Assembly (NCBI GenBank): GCA_964443315.1 | Contig: CAYUCP010000001.1 | Coordinates: forward strand, 1 to 49,311 | DNA from: JAGOTP01 sp964443315 | Lineage (GTDB): Bacteria > Patescibacteriota > Patescibacteriia > 2-12-FULL-60-25 | Reading direction: 5' to 3' | Length of the DNA: 49,311 bases | Shown here: piece after piece, positions 40,356-47,802 of the stretch | How the letters are laid out: each line of letters begins with the position of its first letter | Position numbering within the stretch: position 1 is the stretch's first letter | Program-made: the position numbers and the translations under genes | Notes under the pieces: model-generated | Databases searched by the model: none | What the model was told of the DNA's origin: nothing | What the model saw: only the letters and a program-made list of their open reading frames with translations

Positions 40356-42122
40356 TTACATTTCTTCTGGGGTCGGAATACCAAGAAGCTCAAGCCCCTG
40401 CGTGAGCACCTGTTTTGCCGTTTGAGCGAAGCGAAGACGTGCTTCCGCCTCTTCCTGTGTTGCATCCAAGACCGGAACATCGCGGTAGAAGGCGTTCACA
40501 AGTTGCGCTGTCTCAACGCACCACTGCGCGATCACCGACGGACGCTGATCCCGTCCAGCCAATTGAATCAGCGAAGGGAAAGCAGCCAGCGCCAGCGCGA
40601 GCGCCTTCTCTGAAGGATGGCTGAAAGCCGCTGATGTCGTTATCGACGGCTGAAGGCCCTTTGTCGCCGCCTTCCGCAAAATCGAAGACAAGCGCACGAT
40701 CGCATACTGACAGTACGGACCCGTTGCTCCATCAAACGACAACGCCTCCTTCATATCGAAGACGATCGTCTTGTCGTTGTCTTGCTTCAACATACTGAAG
40801 ATAAGCCCAGCCTTCGCGAGATGGTCAGCCGTTCGCTGAACTTGTTCCGTCGTCCAATCCGCATGACGCGTCCGCACCCCTTCTTCGGCGTAGGCGTACA
40901 CGGCATCACGTAAGCCCTGATACGTAACGATTGTACCCTTACGACTACTCATCGCCCCTTCCGGCAAACGCACAAGCTCGTAGCCAAATGACTCAATCGG
41001 AACGGGGAACCCACGACGCTGCATGACTTCGTTCAACTGGCGGAAATACGGCACCTGACGAACATCCACTACCATTTCGAGTGCGCTCGCCTCTGGATAA
41101 TCCCGAAGCTTTTGGTCCATCAGCGCTAAATCTTTTCCGGCGTACAACAATGTTCCATCACTCTTGCGCATCACAAGCACGCCAAGCTTCTTGTCTTCCA
41201 TGTCGACGATGACAGCGCCCTGACTCTCCTTGGCAACCCCTGTCTTCAACAGTTCGTCCACCAACCGGCTGCTTTCATCAAGATAGGTGGATTCCAAGTA
41301 CTGACGTTCAATCTGCACGCCAAGATCGGCAAAAATACGATGAAGCTCGTCGATACACCAATCACGCGTCACGCGCCACAAACGCTCCCAAGCCGGATGA
41401 TGCGCCTCAAGCTGTGTCTGCACGTACGAAATTTCGGGTGTATTGGCTTCATCTTCTGCTAAAGCTGTCGCTTCCGTGTAAATCTGGCCAAGGTATTTTC
41501 CGGTTCGTTTGTCTTCGGGAACAGCTTGAAGCACCGCTTCTGCCTGAGCTTCATTCAACTCCTTCACGGTGTAGCCCTGCGTTCGCACGAGCTGCCACAA
41601 ACATTTTCCAACATTCGTCCCAACATCGTTGACATAACTCACCGGAATGACGGAGCGACCAGCCGCCTTCATGACACGCTGCACCGCTGCCCCCAACGTG
41701 AAGTTACGTAAGTGCCCAATGTGTACTTCTTTGTGCGTATTTGGGTTGGCGTATTCAAACACGATCGGCTTCTCGCCGGTTGGCGGAACCAGTCCGTAGT
41801 TCTTGCCGTGTGTTTCCACATCCTGAATTACGCGTTCGACCGCTGCGGCCGTCACGAGCTTGACGTTGACGTACGGACCCATCGCTGTCGCTTCCTCGAT
41901 CCATGGCAAGCCTTCTTTCAACTGAGCAGCGATGAAGGTTGCGAGCTCTGCTGGATTCTTCCCTTGCGCCTTCGCATACTTAAAACACGCAAACGATAAC
42001 TCACCCCAGTTCGCATCTTGCGGTCGGGTAATGTCTCGCACTTCTACTGCTGTTCCAAGTAGTTCCGAAATGCGCTTTGCAAGCGCCGCGGACCATTCAT
42101 TCCAGGCGTACAACGCACTCAT
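40356..42122 (-). CDS. argS: Arginyl-tRNA synthetase
   Basis: 588 aa. N-terminal Add1 domain, then YANPNTHKEVHIGHLRNFTLG (HIGH), VSYVNDVGTNVG, LGVLVMRKSDGTLLYAGKDLAL, and FGYELVRLPEGAMSSRKGTIV (KMSKS region without canonical motif, usual for ArgRS). C-terminal DALR anticodon domain. Starts one nucleotide after the tyrS stop, so tyrS-argS are an operon. Confidence 0.96.
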   Translation of the reverse strand: MSALYAWNEWSAALAKRISELLGTAVEVRDITRPQDANWGELSFACFKYAKAQGKNPAELATFIAAQLKEGLPWIEEATAMGPYVNVKLVTAAAVERVIQDVETHGKNYGLVPPTGEKPIVFEYANPNTHKEVHIGHLRNFTLGAAVQRVMKAAGRSVIPVSYVNDVGTNVGKCLWQLVRTQGYTVKELNEAQAEAVLQAVPEDKRTGKYLGQIYTEATALAEDEANTPEISYVQTQLEAHHPAWERLWRVTRDWCIDELHRIFADLGVQIERQYLESTYLDESSRLVDELLKTGVAKESQGAVIVDMEDKKLGVLVMRKSDGTLLYAGKDLALMDQKLRDYPEASALEMVVDVRQVPYFRQLNEVMQRRGFPVPIESFGYELVRLPEGAMSSRKGTIVTYQGLRDAVYAYAEEGVRTRHADWTTEQVQRTADHLAKAGLIFSMLKQDNDKTIVFDMKEALSFDGATGPYCQYAIVRLSSILRKAATKGLQPSITTSAAFSHPSEKALALALAAFPSLIQLAGRDQRPSVIAQWCVETAQLVNAFYRDVPVLDATQEEAEARLRFAQTAKQVLTQGLELLGIPTPEEM

Positions 42123-42123
42123 A

Positions 42124-43335
42124 TTATTTTATAATCTTCACAAAGGAGCGCTTGCCCTTTTGAATAACCAATCCATCATGAAGCGCGATACTCGCGTTAA
42201 TATCCTCGATCACGACATCATCGACACGCACAGCCTTCTGTTCCACTTGGCGGCGCGCTTCACTCTTGGACGGAACGATATTCGTACGAACAAGCAGGTC
42301 CAAGATAGGCAGCTCCGCTTCCTCGACCTTCACTTCCGCCATTTCTTCTGGTCGCTCTCCTTGCTGGTGAACTTGCGTAAAATGCTCAGCCGCTTGCTTC
42401 GCCCCTTCCGCGCTAAACGCCCACGCGACGACAAGCTCCGCCAATTCACGCTTAAAGACCATTGGATTTTCGCCCGCCTCAATCCGCGCCTTACGCGCAT
42501 CAACCTCCGCCTGAGAGAGTTTTGTCAAAATCTCAAAGCCCGGCATAATCATCCCATCGGTCCAGCTCATAATTTTTCCGTAGGCATCAATCGGGCTATC
42601 CGTCAGCGCAATCATGTTCCCTTCTGACTTTCCCATCTTTTTTCCGGTTGGATCGGTTAACAAGCGGCAGCGCATCACGAACTTTTCTTTGCTCTTCATT
42701 TCGCGCAAGAGGGTTCGTCCAGCCAACATGTTGAAGGTCTGGTCGTTTCCGCCAATTTCCAGATCCACATCCAAGGCAACCGAATCGTAGCCCTGCATGA
42801 GTGGGTAAAAGAATTCGTGTAAATGGACTGGCTTGCCCTCTGCGATACGCTTTTCAAACATGTCGCGCTCAATCATTTGCTGAACCGTGAAGTGGGCTGA
42901 TAATTCAATCACCTCAGCGAACGAAAGCTTAGCCAGCCAATCACTGTTGAACCGGAGCTGTGCCGCGTTTGGCCCATCAAATTTAATGATGTGTCCAATC
43001 TGCTCCTTATACAGTCGACAATTTTCCAAGACCTGCTCACGCGTTAACTGTTTGCGTGTGGCTCCTTTATCGGTTGGATCACCGATCATGCCGGTAAAAT
43101 CTCCGATCAAAATAATGATTTCATGCCCAAGCTCCTGGAGCTCCGCCACTTTCATGAGTGGAATCAGATGACCAATGTGAATTGTTGGCCCCGTTGGATC
43201 AATGCCATAATACAAACGAATACGCTCTCCACGAAGGAGTTTTTCACGAAAAGCCTCTTTTGAAGGAAGGATCTCTTCCACTCCGTGATTCAACAGCCAG
43301 TCCAATTTCTGGGGGTCAACAATAGGCGTAGACAT
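42124..43335 (-). CDS. tyrS: Tyrosyl-tRNA synthetase (TyrZ-like)
   Basis: 403 aa from ATG 43335. YYGIDPTGPTIHIGHLIPLMK (HIGH), DVDLEIGGNDQTFNMLAGRTLL, LTDPTGKKMGKSEGN (KMSKS as KMGKS), and a C-terminal S4 RNA-binding domain (LLVRTNIVPSKSEARRQVEQKAVRVDDVVI). An open frame upstream of this start runs through tRNA-Pro and is not coding. A TAAGAT box 8 nt before the ATG suggests a short leader. Confidence 0.96.
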   Translation of the reverse strand: MSTPIVDPQKLDWLLNHGVEEILPSKEAFREKLLRGERIRLYYGIDPTGPTIHIGHLIPLMKVAELQELGHEIIILIGDFTGMIGDPTDKGATRKQLTREQVLENCRLYKEQIGHIIKFDGPNAAQLRFNSDWLAKLSFAEVIELSAHFTVQQMIERDMFEKRIAEGKPVHLHEFFYPLMQGYDSVALDVDLEIGGNDQTFNMLAGRTLLREMKSKEKFVMRCRLLTDPTGKKMGKSEGNMIALTDSPIDAYGKIMSWTDGMIMPGFEILTKLSQAEVDARKARIEAGENPMVFKRELAELVVAWAFSAEGAKQAAEHFTQVHQQGERPEEMAEVKVEEAELPILDLLVRTNIVPSKSEARRQVEQKAVRVDDVVIEDINASIALHDGLVIQKGKRSFVKIIK

Positions 43336-43372
43336 ACCGGCCCATCTTACGGATTTTGGCTTAAAATAGGAA

Positions 43373-43407
43373 GAGGCCCGGCGGATCAGGATGATCCATC
43401 GGACCTC
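43373..43407 (-). terminator. Terminator of the tRNA-Ile/tRNA-Pro unit
   Basis: Nested stems GAGGTCCG/CGGGCCTC and GGATCA/TGATCC on the minus strand, followed by TTCCTATTTT. Confidence 0.8.
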
Positions 43408-43427
43408 TGGGGAGAGACGATCTGTTG

Positions 43428-43499
43428 TGGAGTGGGAGGGATTCGAACCCTCGTCCTTCCGGATCCAAACCGGACGCTCTACCGCTGAGCTACTACCCC
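43428..43499 (-). tRNA. tRNA-Pro(UGG), with A37
   Basis: 72 nt without encoded CCA. Acceptor GGGGTAG/CCACTCC (one G-T wobble and one A-C mismatch), D arm GCTC/GAGC, anticodon stem TCCGG/CCGGA, loop TTTGGAT (TGG), T arm GAGGG-TTCGAAT-CCCTC, A73. Position 37 is A where bacterial tRNA-Pro has G, and pair 1-72 is G-C where bacteria have C-G. Preceded by a CGCAGGG/CCCTGCG spacer hairpin (43503-43525). Confidence 0.85.
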
Positions 43500-43571
43500 A
43501 AACGCAGGGCCACAAGCACCCTGCGCCGTCCGAATGCGCGCTGGGGAGGATCGCGACTGACATCGGACTCG

Positions 43572-43645
43572 TGGAACTGACCGGATTCGAACCGGCGACG
43601 GGGGGATTATAAGTTCCCCTGCTCTACCCGCTGAGCTACAGCCCC
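43572..43645 (-). tRNA. tRNA-Ile(UAU), with 8-nt anticodon loop
   Basis: 74 nt without encoded CCA. Acceptor GGGGCTG/CAGTTCC, D arm GCTC/GAGC, anticodon stem GGGGA/TCCCC, T arm GCCGG-TTCGAAT-CCGGT, A73. Between the stem halves lie eight nucleotides, ACTTATAA, so the loop has one extra A on the 5' side of the anticodon TAT. Confidence 0.75.
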
Positions 43646-43658
43646 TTTTCCTTCTCAA

Positions 43659-43792
43659 ACGTACAAGCATCAGACNNNNNNNNNNNNNNNNNNNNNNNNN
43701 NNNNNNNNNNNNNNNNNNNNNNNNNNNNNNNNNNNNNNNNNNNNNNNNNNNNNNNNNNNNNNNNNNNNNNNNNNNACGTACAAGCATCAGAC
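43659..43792. other. Scaffold gap with duplicated contig ends
   Basis: 43676-43775 is 100 N; 17 bp (43659-43675) before it recur at 43776-43792. It sits in the leader of the tRNA pair. Confidence 0.85.
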
Positions 43793-43833
43793 CAAAGAGC
43801 GGCTCACCTGCATGACGCGCAAGCGAACCGCTC

Positions 43834-43862
43834 AGTTAGCCTCTTTTCTTGGTTTTTGTCAA
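43834..43862 (-). promoter_or_regulatory. Promoter of tRNA-Ile/tRNA-Pro
   Basis: TTGACA (43857-43862), 17-nt spacer, CTAACT (43834-43839), just after the valS stop. A GAGCGG/CCGCTC stem follows at the 5' end of the transcript and may also end valS. Confidence 0.7.
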
Positions 43863-43874
43863 TAAACCCTCCCC

Positions 43875-46520
43875 TTAAGCAACCTTCTTCCGAAGCACTT
43901 CCCGCTTCCCCAATGCCTCGGCCTGCTTCTTCTTCATATCATCAATTACCTTCGCTGGCGCTTTGGTCACAAACTCTTGATTTGCGAGCTTCTGTTCTAG
44001 CGACACCAAATACGCTTCGACTTCCTTCAATTCCTTCTCCGCTTTTTCACGTTCAGCTGCACGATCAATCGCTGCATCGAGGTTCAGAGCGATCGCTGAA
44101 AGACCCGACCCAACCGCTTCCCATCCAGCAGGGAGCTCGTCTACACAGTTCAGCGAAGACAGCATCGCAAGACGCTTCATCCAGTCCGCGTTCGCTTCTA
44201 CCGTTCCACGAAGTGCATCCGTTGTCTTTACAGAACATTCAAGCGGTTTGCCTGGCTCGATCCCACGTTCAGCACGCGTACGACGAATATCTGTGACCAT
44301 CGCTTGTAAAGCAGCGAAGCTCTCCAAGATTCCTTGTCCGCCGGCCACGACTGGCTGCGTTGGCCATTCAGCTACAGCCAACAATCCTTCATAGCCCACC
44401 AAGCGCCAAATCTCTTCCGTCACAAAGGGCATGAACGGGTGCCAGAGAATCAGAACTGTTTTCAACGTCTCGCGCAAAATAGCTAACTTTCCCTTCTCTA
44501 CTTTGGCGATTTCCAAATACCAGTCCGCCAGTTCTGACCAGGTGAAGTCGCGAAGTTCTTCACCCGCTGACGAGAACTGGGATGCCTCCATCTTTTTCGT
44601 CACAGACGACACAACTTCTGCCAAACGAAGTTTCAACCACTGGTCGGCGAATGTGTCCGTTCCGCTTTCAGCACTCGCCTCCTCTGTTGAGAAGTTCGTC
44701 GAGAGGTAACGGCTAATATTCCAAAGCTTGTTCACCAAGTTCTTAGCGCTCTCCACCTTTTCCTCGTAGAAACGTGAATCATTGCCTGGCGTCGTTCCAA
44801 TCAAGACGCTCCAACGCAAGGCATCACAGCCGTACTTCTCGATAATCTCAAGTGGATCGATGTTGTTACCAGCGGACTTGGAGAACTTCTTCCCCTGTTC
44901 ATCACGCAAAATACCGTGAATATAAACCGTTTTGAATGGAATCTGTTTGAGCGCGTAGGTACTCATCAAAATCATGCGCATCATCCAGAGGTAGACAATC
45001 TCGTAGCCCATCTGGATCCAAGGCGTTGGGTGATAGGTCGCAAGATCTTTCGTCTGATGCGGCCAACCAAGCGCTGAGAACGTCCAGGTAGCCGAAGAGA
45101 ACCAGGTATCGAGCGTATCCGGATCCTGCTCCCAACCCTCACCTGGCGAGGTAGGTGACGCCACCATCTCTTCTCCGCGATACCACACCGGAATACGATG
45201 ACCCCACCAAATCTGGCGCGACAAACACCAGTCACGAAGATGCTCAATGCGATCCAAATACAATTTTTCGTAGCGATCGGGCAGAATCGCGACCCGTGCG
45301 TTCACATCTCCATCCAATCCATCCGTCACCGCCTCGCGCATCAAATCGCGCAGACTCTTCCCACGAGATGGAATCACCTTGTTCATGTCGAGCCACCACT
45401 GTGTCATCGGCACCGCTTCAATGACATCACCAAAACGATCGGACGTTCCAACATTTTGAACAATCTCTTCTTCTTTTTCGAGCAAACCCTTCTCGCGGAG
45501 ATACATGACCACCTTCTCGCGCGCCTCCTCGACCGTAAGTCCGAGATACTGCAGGCCAGCCGCGTCCGTCATGCGTCCGTCAGCACCGATCACTGGAATC
45601 AACCCAATCGGATCACCCTTCGCTTTCTGCTTCTCATACATTTCAAAGTCGATTGGACTATGAGCCGGCGTCACACCAAGCGCACCTGTTCCAAAGTTCT
45701 TGTCGACATTTTCATCTGCGATGATCTTAATCTGGAGCGGCTCCTTTGCACCAAAATCGACGGTGAAGGTTTGACCAATGTATTGCTGATAGCGTTCGTC
45801 ACTTGGGTGCACCGCAACCGCCGTATCTCCCAGCTTCGTTTCTGGACGAGTCGTCGCAATCGAAATTGGGAAGTCCGCTGAGTATTTAAACGTATAAATC
45901 TTTGATGGACGTTCCGCGTAGACAACCTCATCATCAGAGCACGTCGACTGACCCTTCACCGACCAGTTCACTACGCGATAGCCCCGATAGATCAGGCCAT
46001 CACGGTACATCTGACAAAAAATCTCGTTCACTGTTTCGCTGCGTGGATCATCAAAGGTAAAGGCGAGACGCGACCAGTCACAACTCGTGCCCATTTTCTT
46101 CACCTGGCTCAAGATTGTAGCCTGGGATCCCATAGCAAACTCACGCACTTTTTGGAGCAAACCTTCACGACCGAGTTCCTGACGCGGGTTCGCCATTCCC
46201 TGCTGCATGAGGAGTTTTTCGACCTTGGCTTGCGTTGGCAGTGCAGCGTGATCCGTTCCTGGAACGATCATGGCGCGCTTTCCACGCAAGCGCTGGAAAC
46301 GAACCATCGTATCCATGAGCGCATTCTCCAAGGAATGCCCCAAATGCAGCACCCCCGTCACATTTGGGGGCGGCATCATGATGGCGTACGGTTCGCCGGT
46401 TTGGTTGCGATCAGGCAACGTGTCCGGATTGAAGACCCCGGCTTCTTCCCAGCGTTTGTATAGGCCGTCCTCAACACTTTGAGGGGCGTAATTTTTCGGA
46501 AATTCCTGAGGGTTCTGCAT
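43875..46520 (-). CDS. valS: Valyl-tRNA synthetase
   Basis: 881 aa. MPPPNVTGVLHLGHSLENAL (HIGH), CP1 editing domain (SIATTRPETKLGDTAVAVHPSDERY, GTGALGVTPAHSPIDF), DTLDTWFSSATWTFSALGWP, KKFSKSAGNNIDPLEII (KMSKS), a helical anticodon domain, and a C-terminal coiled coil (AEREKAEKELKEVEAYLVSLEQKLANQEFVTKAP). Full length for the family. Confidence 0.97.
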   Translation of the reverse strand: MQNPQEFPKNYAPQSVEDGLYKRWEEAGVFNPDTLPDRNQTGEPYAIMMPPPNVTGVLHLGHSLENALMDTMVRFQRLRGKRAMIVPGTDHAALPTQAKVEKLLMQQGMANPRQELGREGLLQKVREFAMGSQATILSQVKKMGTSCDWSRLAFTFDDPRSETVNEIFCQMYRDGLIYRGYRVVNWSVKGQSTCSDDEVVYAERPSKIYTFKYSADFPISIATTRPETKLGDTAVAVHPSDERYQQYIGQTFTVDFGAKEPLQIKIIADENVDKNFGTGALGVTPAHSPIDFEMYEKQKAKGDPIGLIPVIGADGRMTDAAGLQYLGLTVEEAREKVVMYLREKGLLEKEEEIVQNVGTSDRFGDVIEAVPMTQWWLDMNKVIPSRGKSLRDLMREAVTDGLDGDVNARVAILPDRYEKLYLDRIEHLRDWCLSRQIWWGHRIPVWYRGEEMVASPTSPGEGWEQDPDTLDTWFSSATWTFSALGWPHQTKDLATYHPTPWIQMGYEIVYLWMMRMILMSTYALKQIPFKTVYIHGILRDEQGKKFSKSAGNNIDPLEIIEKYGCDALRWSVLIGTTPGNDSRFYEEKVESAKNLVNKLWNISRYLSTNFSTEEASAESGTDTFADQWLKLRLAEVVSSVTKKMEASQFSSAGEELRDFTWSELADWYLEIAKVEKGKLAILRETLKTVLILWHPFMPFVTEEIWRLVGYEGLLAVAEWPTQPVVAGGQGILESFAALQAMVTDIRRTRAERGIEPGKPLECSVKTTDALRGTVEANADWMKRLAMLSSLNCVDELPAGWEAVGSGLSAIALNLDAAIDRAAEREKAEKELKEVEAYLVSLEQKLANQEFVTKAPAKVIDDMKKKQAEALGKREVLRKKVA

Positions 46521-46592
46521 AGATAGAGGTCAGTGTACGAAAGCTGGTCAAAAATTGCTAGGTAAAGCCTTTACAAGTCTGCGTTCGTTCGC

Positions 46593-46621
46593 TTGACTGA
46601 AGCCTTGAAGGTTCGTAAGCT
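46593..46621 (+). promoter_or_regulatory. Promoter of the DHH-fold gene
   Basis: TTGACT (46593-46598), 17-nt spacer, TAAGCT (46616-46621). It lies inside the 5' end of the longest open frame, so translation must begin further down. Confidence 0.65.
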
Positions 46622-46658
46622 ACCTCGTCCGATTTGTGTAATTTCGGATGAAAAACGC

Positions 46659-47792
46659 ATGGCACGTACCATGGAAACACAAGCGGTTGAACTTCTCAAA
46701 CAATCGCGTCAGATCCTGGTGACTACCTGTGAACACCCATCGCTCGATGAGGTGGCGAGTGCTTGTGCGTTAGCGCTTTGCCTGAAAGCCGAGGGTCGAT
46801 CGTTTGATCTTGTGATCCCGGGCTTCACAGACGCGCCTGAATTTCTTCCGATCAAAAGCCTAACGATTCGATCGCAAGTCGGCGCACTTCGTGCGTATCA
46901 TTTTAAACTCGACGTTTCGAGTGTTCCATTGCAAGAGTTGCTCTACGACGTACGTGATGGAATGCTTGATATTACATTATTACCAAAAGAAGGGTCATGG
47001 AAAGGCGAAGACGCGCGCTTTATTGCAGCGGACGATCGCTATGACGTGGTTGTTGCGATTGGCGCAGCCGATAAGCAGTCTCTTGGTGAACTCAGCCGCC
47101 GCGAAACGGATTTTTTGTCACGTGCCATCATCATCAACATCGATAGCAGCGCGACCAACGAGTATTGGGGACAGATCAACTTGGTTGACCTGCGTAAGTC
47201 GTCTGTCGCCGAAGTGGTCCATGCCTGGCTTGAAACCTGGGCCGCCGACCGCCTGACAGCCGATGTCGCGACGTGTTTGCTGGCGGGGATTGTCTCCAAA
47301 ACGCGTGCCTTCCGCACCGCCAACCTTCAACCAGAAACACTTGAACGTGCGGCGAAACTTGTGGCACTTGGCGGACGTCGTGAAGAAGTCGTGTATGGCA
47401 TCTGGCGTATTCGCTCTGTCGCCTCGTTGCGTTTGTGGGGTGCTGCCTTGTCACGCATTGAACATGATCCAACCAGCGGCCTCGTGTGGACCTCGCTTAC
47501 CGAAAGCGACTTGCTCGAAGCTGGAACTGATATCGATGCAACGGATGGCGTGGTCGAAGAACTGATCCGTTACGCACCGGAAGCCAAAGCCGTCGCCATC
47601 TTCCATCACCGGGCAGATAGCTTGCAGGCGCGTCTGCATACCGTTCCGCCGCTCTCCGCCATTGAACTCGCTCGTCCATTCCAAGCAACAGGAACACGCG
47701 AAACAGCCGTGTTCGCGGTTCGCGGAACCTTCCCTCACACCGATCTGCAAAAGAGCGTCATTGAAGAGTTAAAAAAGCGCCTAGTTTCCTAG
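46659..47792 (+). CDS. DHH-fold protein with lost metal-binding motifs (NrnA/RecJ relative)
   Basis: 377 aa from ATG 46659 (MARTMETQAVELLKQ); ATG 46671 is also possible. The order of motifs follows NrnA-type oligoribonucleases: CEHPSLDEVASACALAL stands where HxxPDxDxxxS is expected, INIDSSATNEYWGQINLVD where DHHxxNxxFGxxNLVD is expected, and LLAGIVSKTRAF where GxxxDTxxF is expected. The DHH triad is DSS and the other Asp ligands are changed, so phosphoesterase activity is probably lost. A binding role is more likely. Ends in a bidirectional terminator. Confidence 0.78.
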   Translation: MARTMETQAVELLKQSRQILVTTCEHPSLDEVASACALALCLKAEGRSFDLVIPGFTDAPEFLPIKSLTIRSQVGALRAYHFKLDVSSVPLQELLYDVRDGMLDITLLPKEGSWKGEDARFIAADDRYDVVVAIGAADKQSLGELSRRETDFLSRAIIINIDSSATNEYWGQINLVDLRKSSVAEVVHAWLETWAADRLTADVATCLLAGIVSKTRAFRTANLQPETLERAAKLVALGGRREEVVYGIWRIRSVASLRLWGAALSRIEHDPTSGLVWTSLTESDLLEAGTDIDATDGVVEELIRYAPEAKAVAIFHHRADSLQARLHTVPPLSAIELARPFQATGTRETAVFAVRGTFPHTDLQKSVIEELKKRLVS

Positions 47793-47802
47793 GCGCTTTT
47801 TT
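47771..47802. terminator. Bidirectional terminator between the DHH-fold and transglycosylase genes
   Basis: AAAAAAGCGCCTAG and CTAGGCGCTTTTTT make a perfect 14-bp palindromic stem with a TTTC loop. It contains the stop codon of the plus-strand gene and touches that of the minus-strand gene. Confidence 0.92.

Noticed and set aside
43336..43563. N-terminal extension of tyrS
   Set aside because: The extra frame is the tRNA-Pro gene read in reverse; TyrRS similarity begins at ATG 43335.
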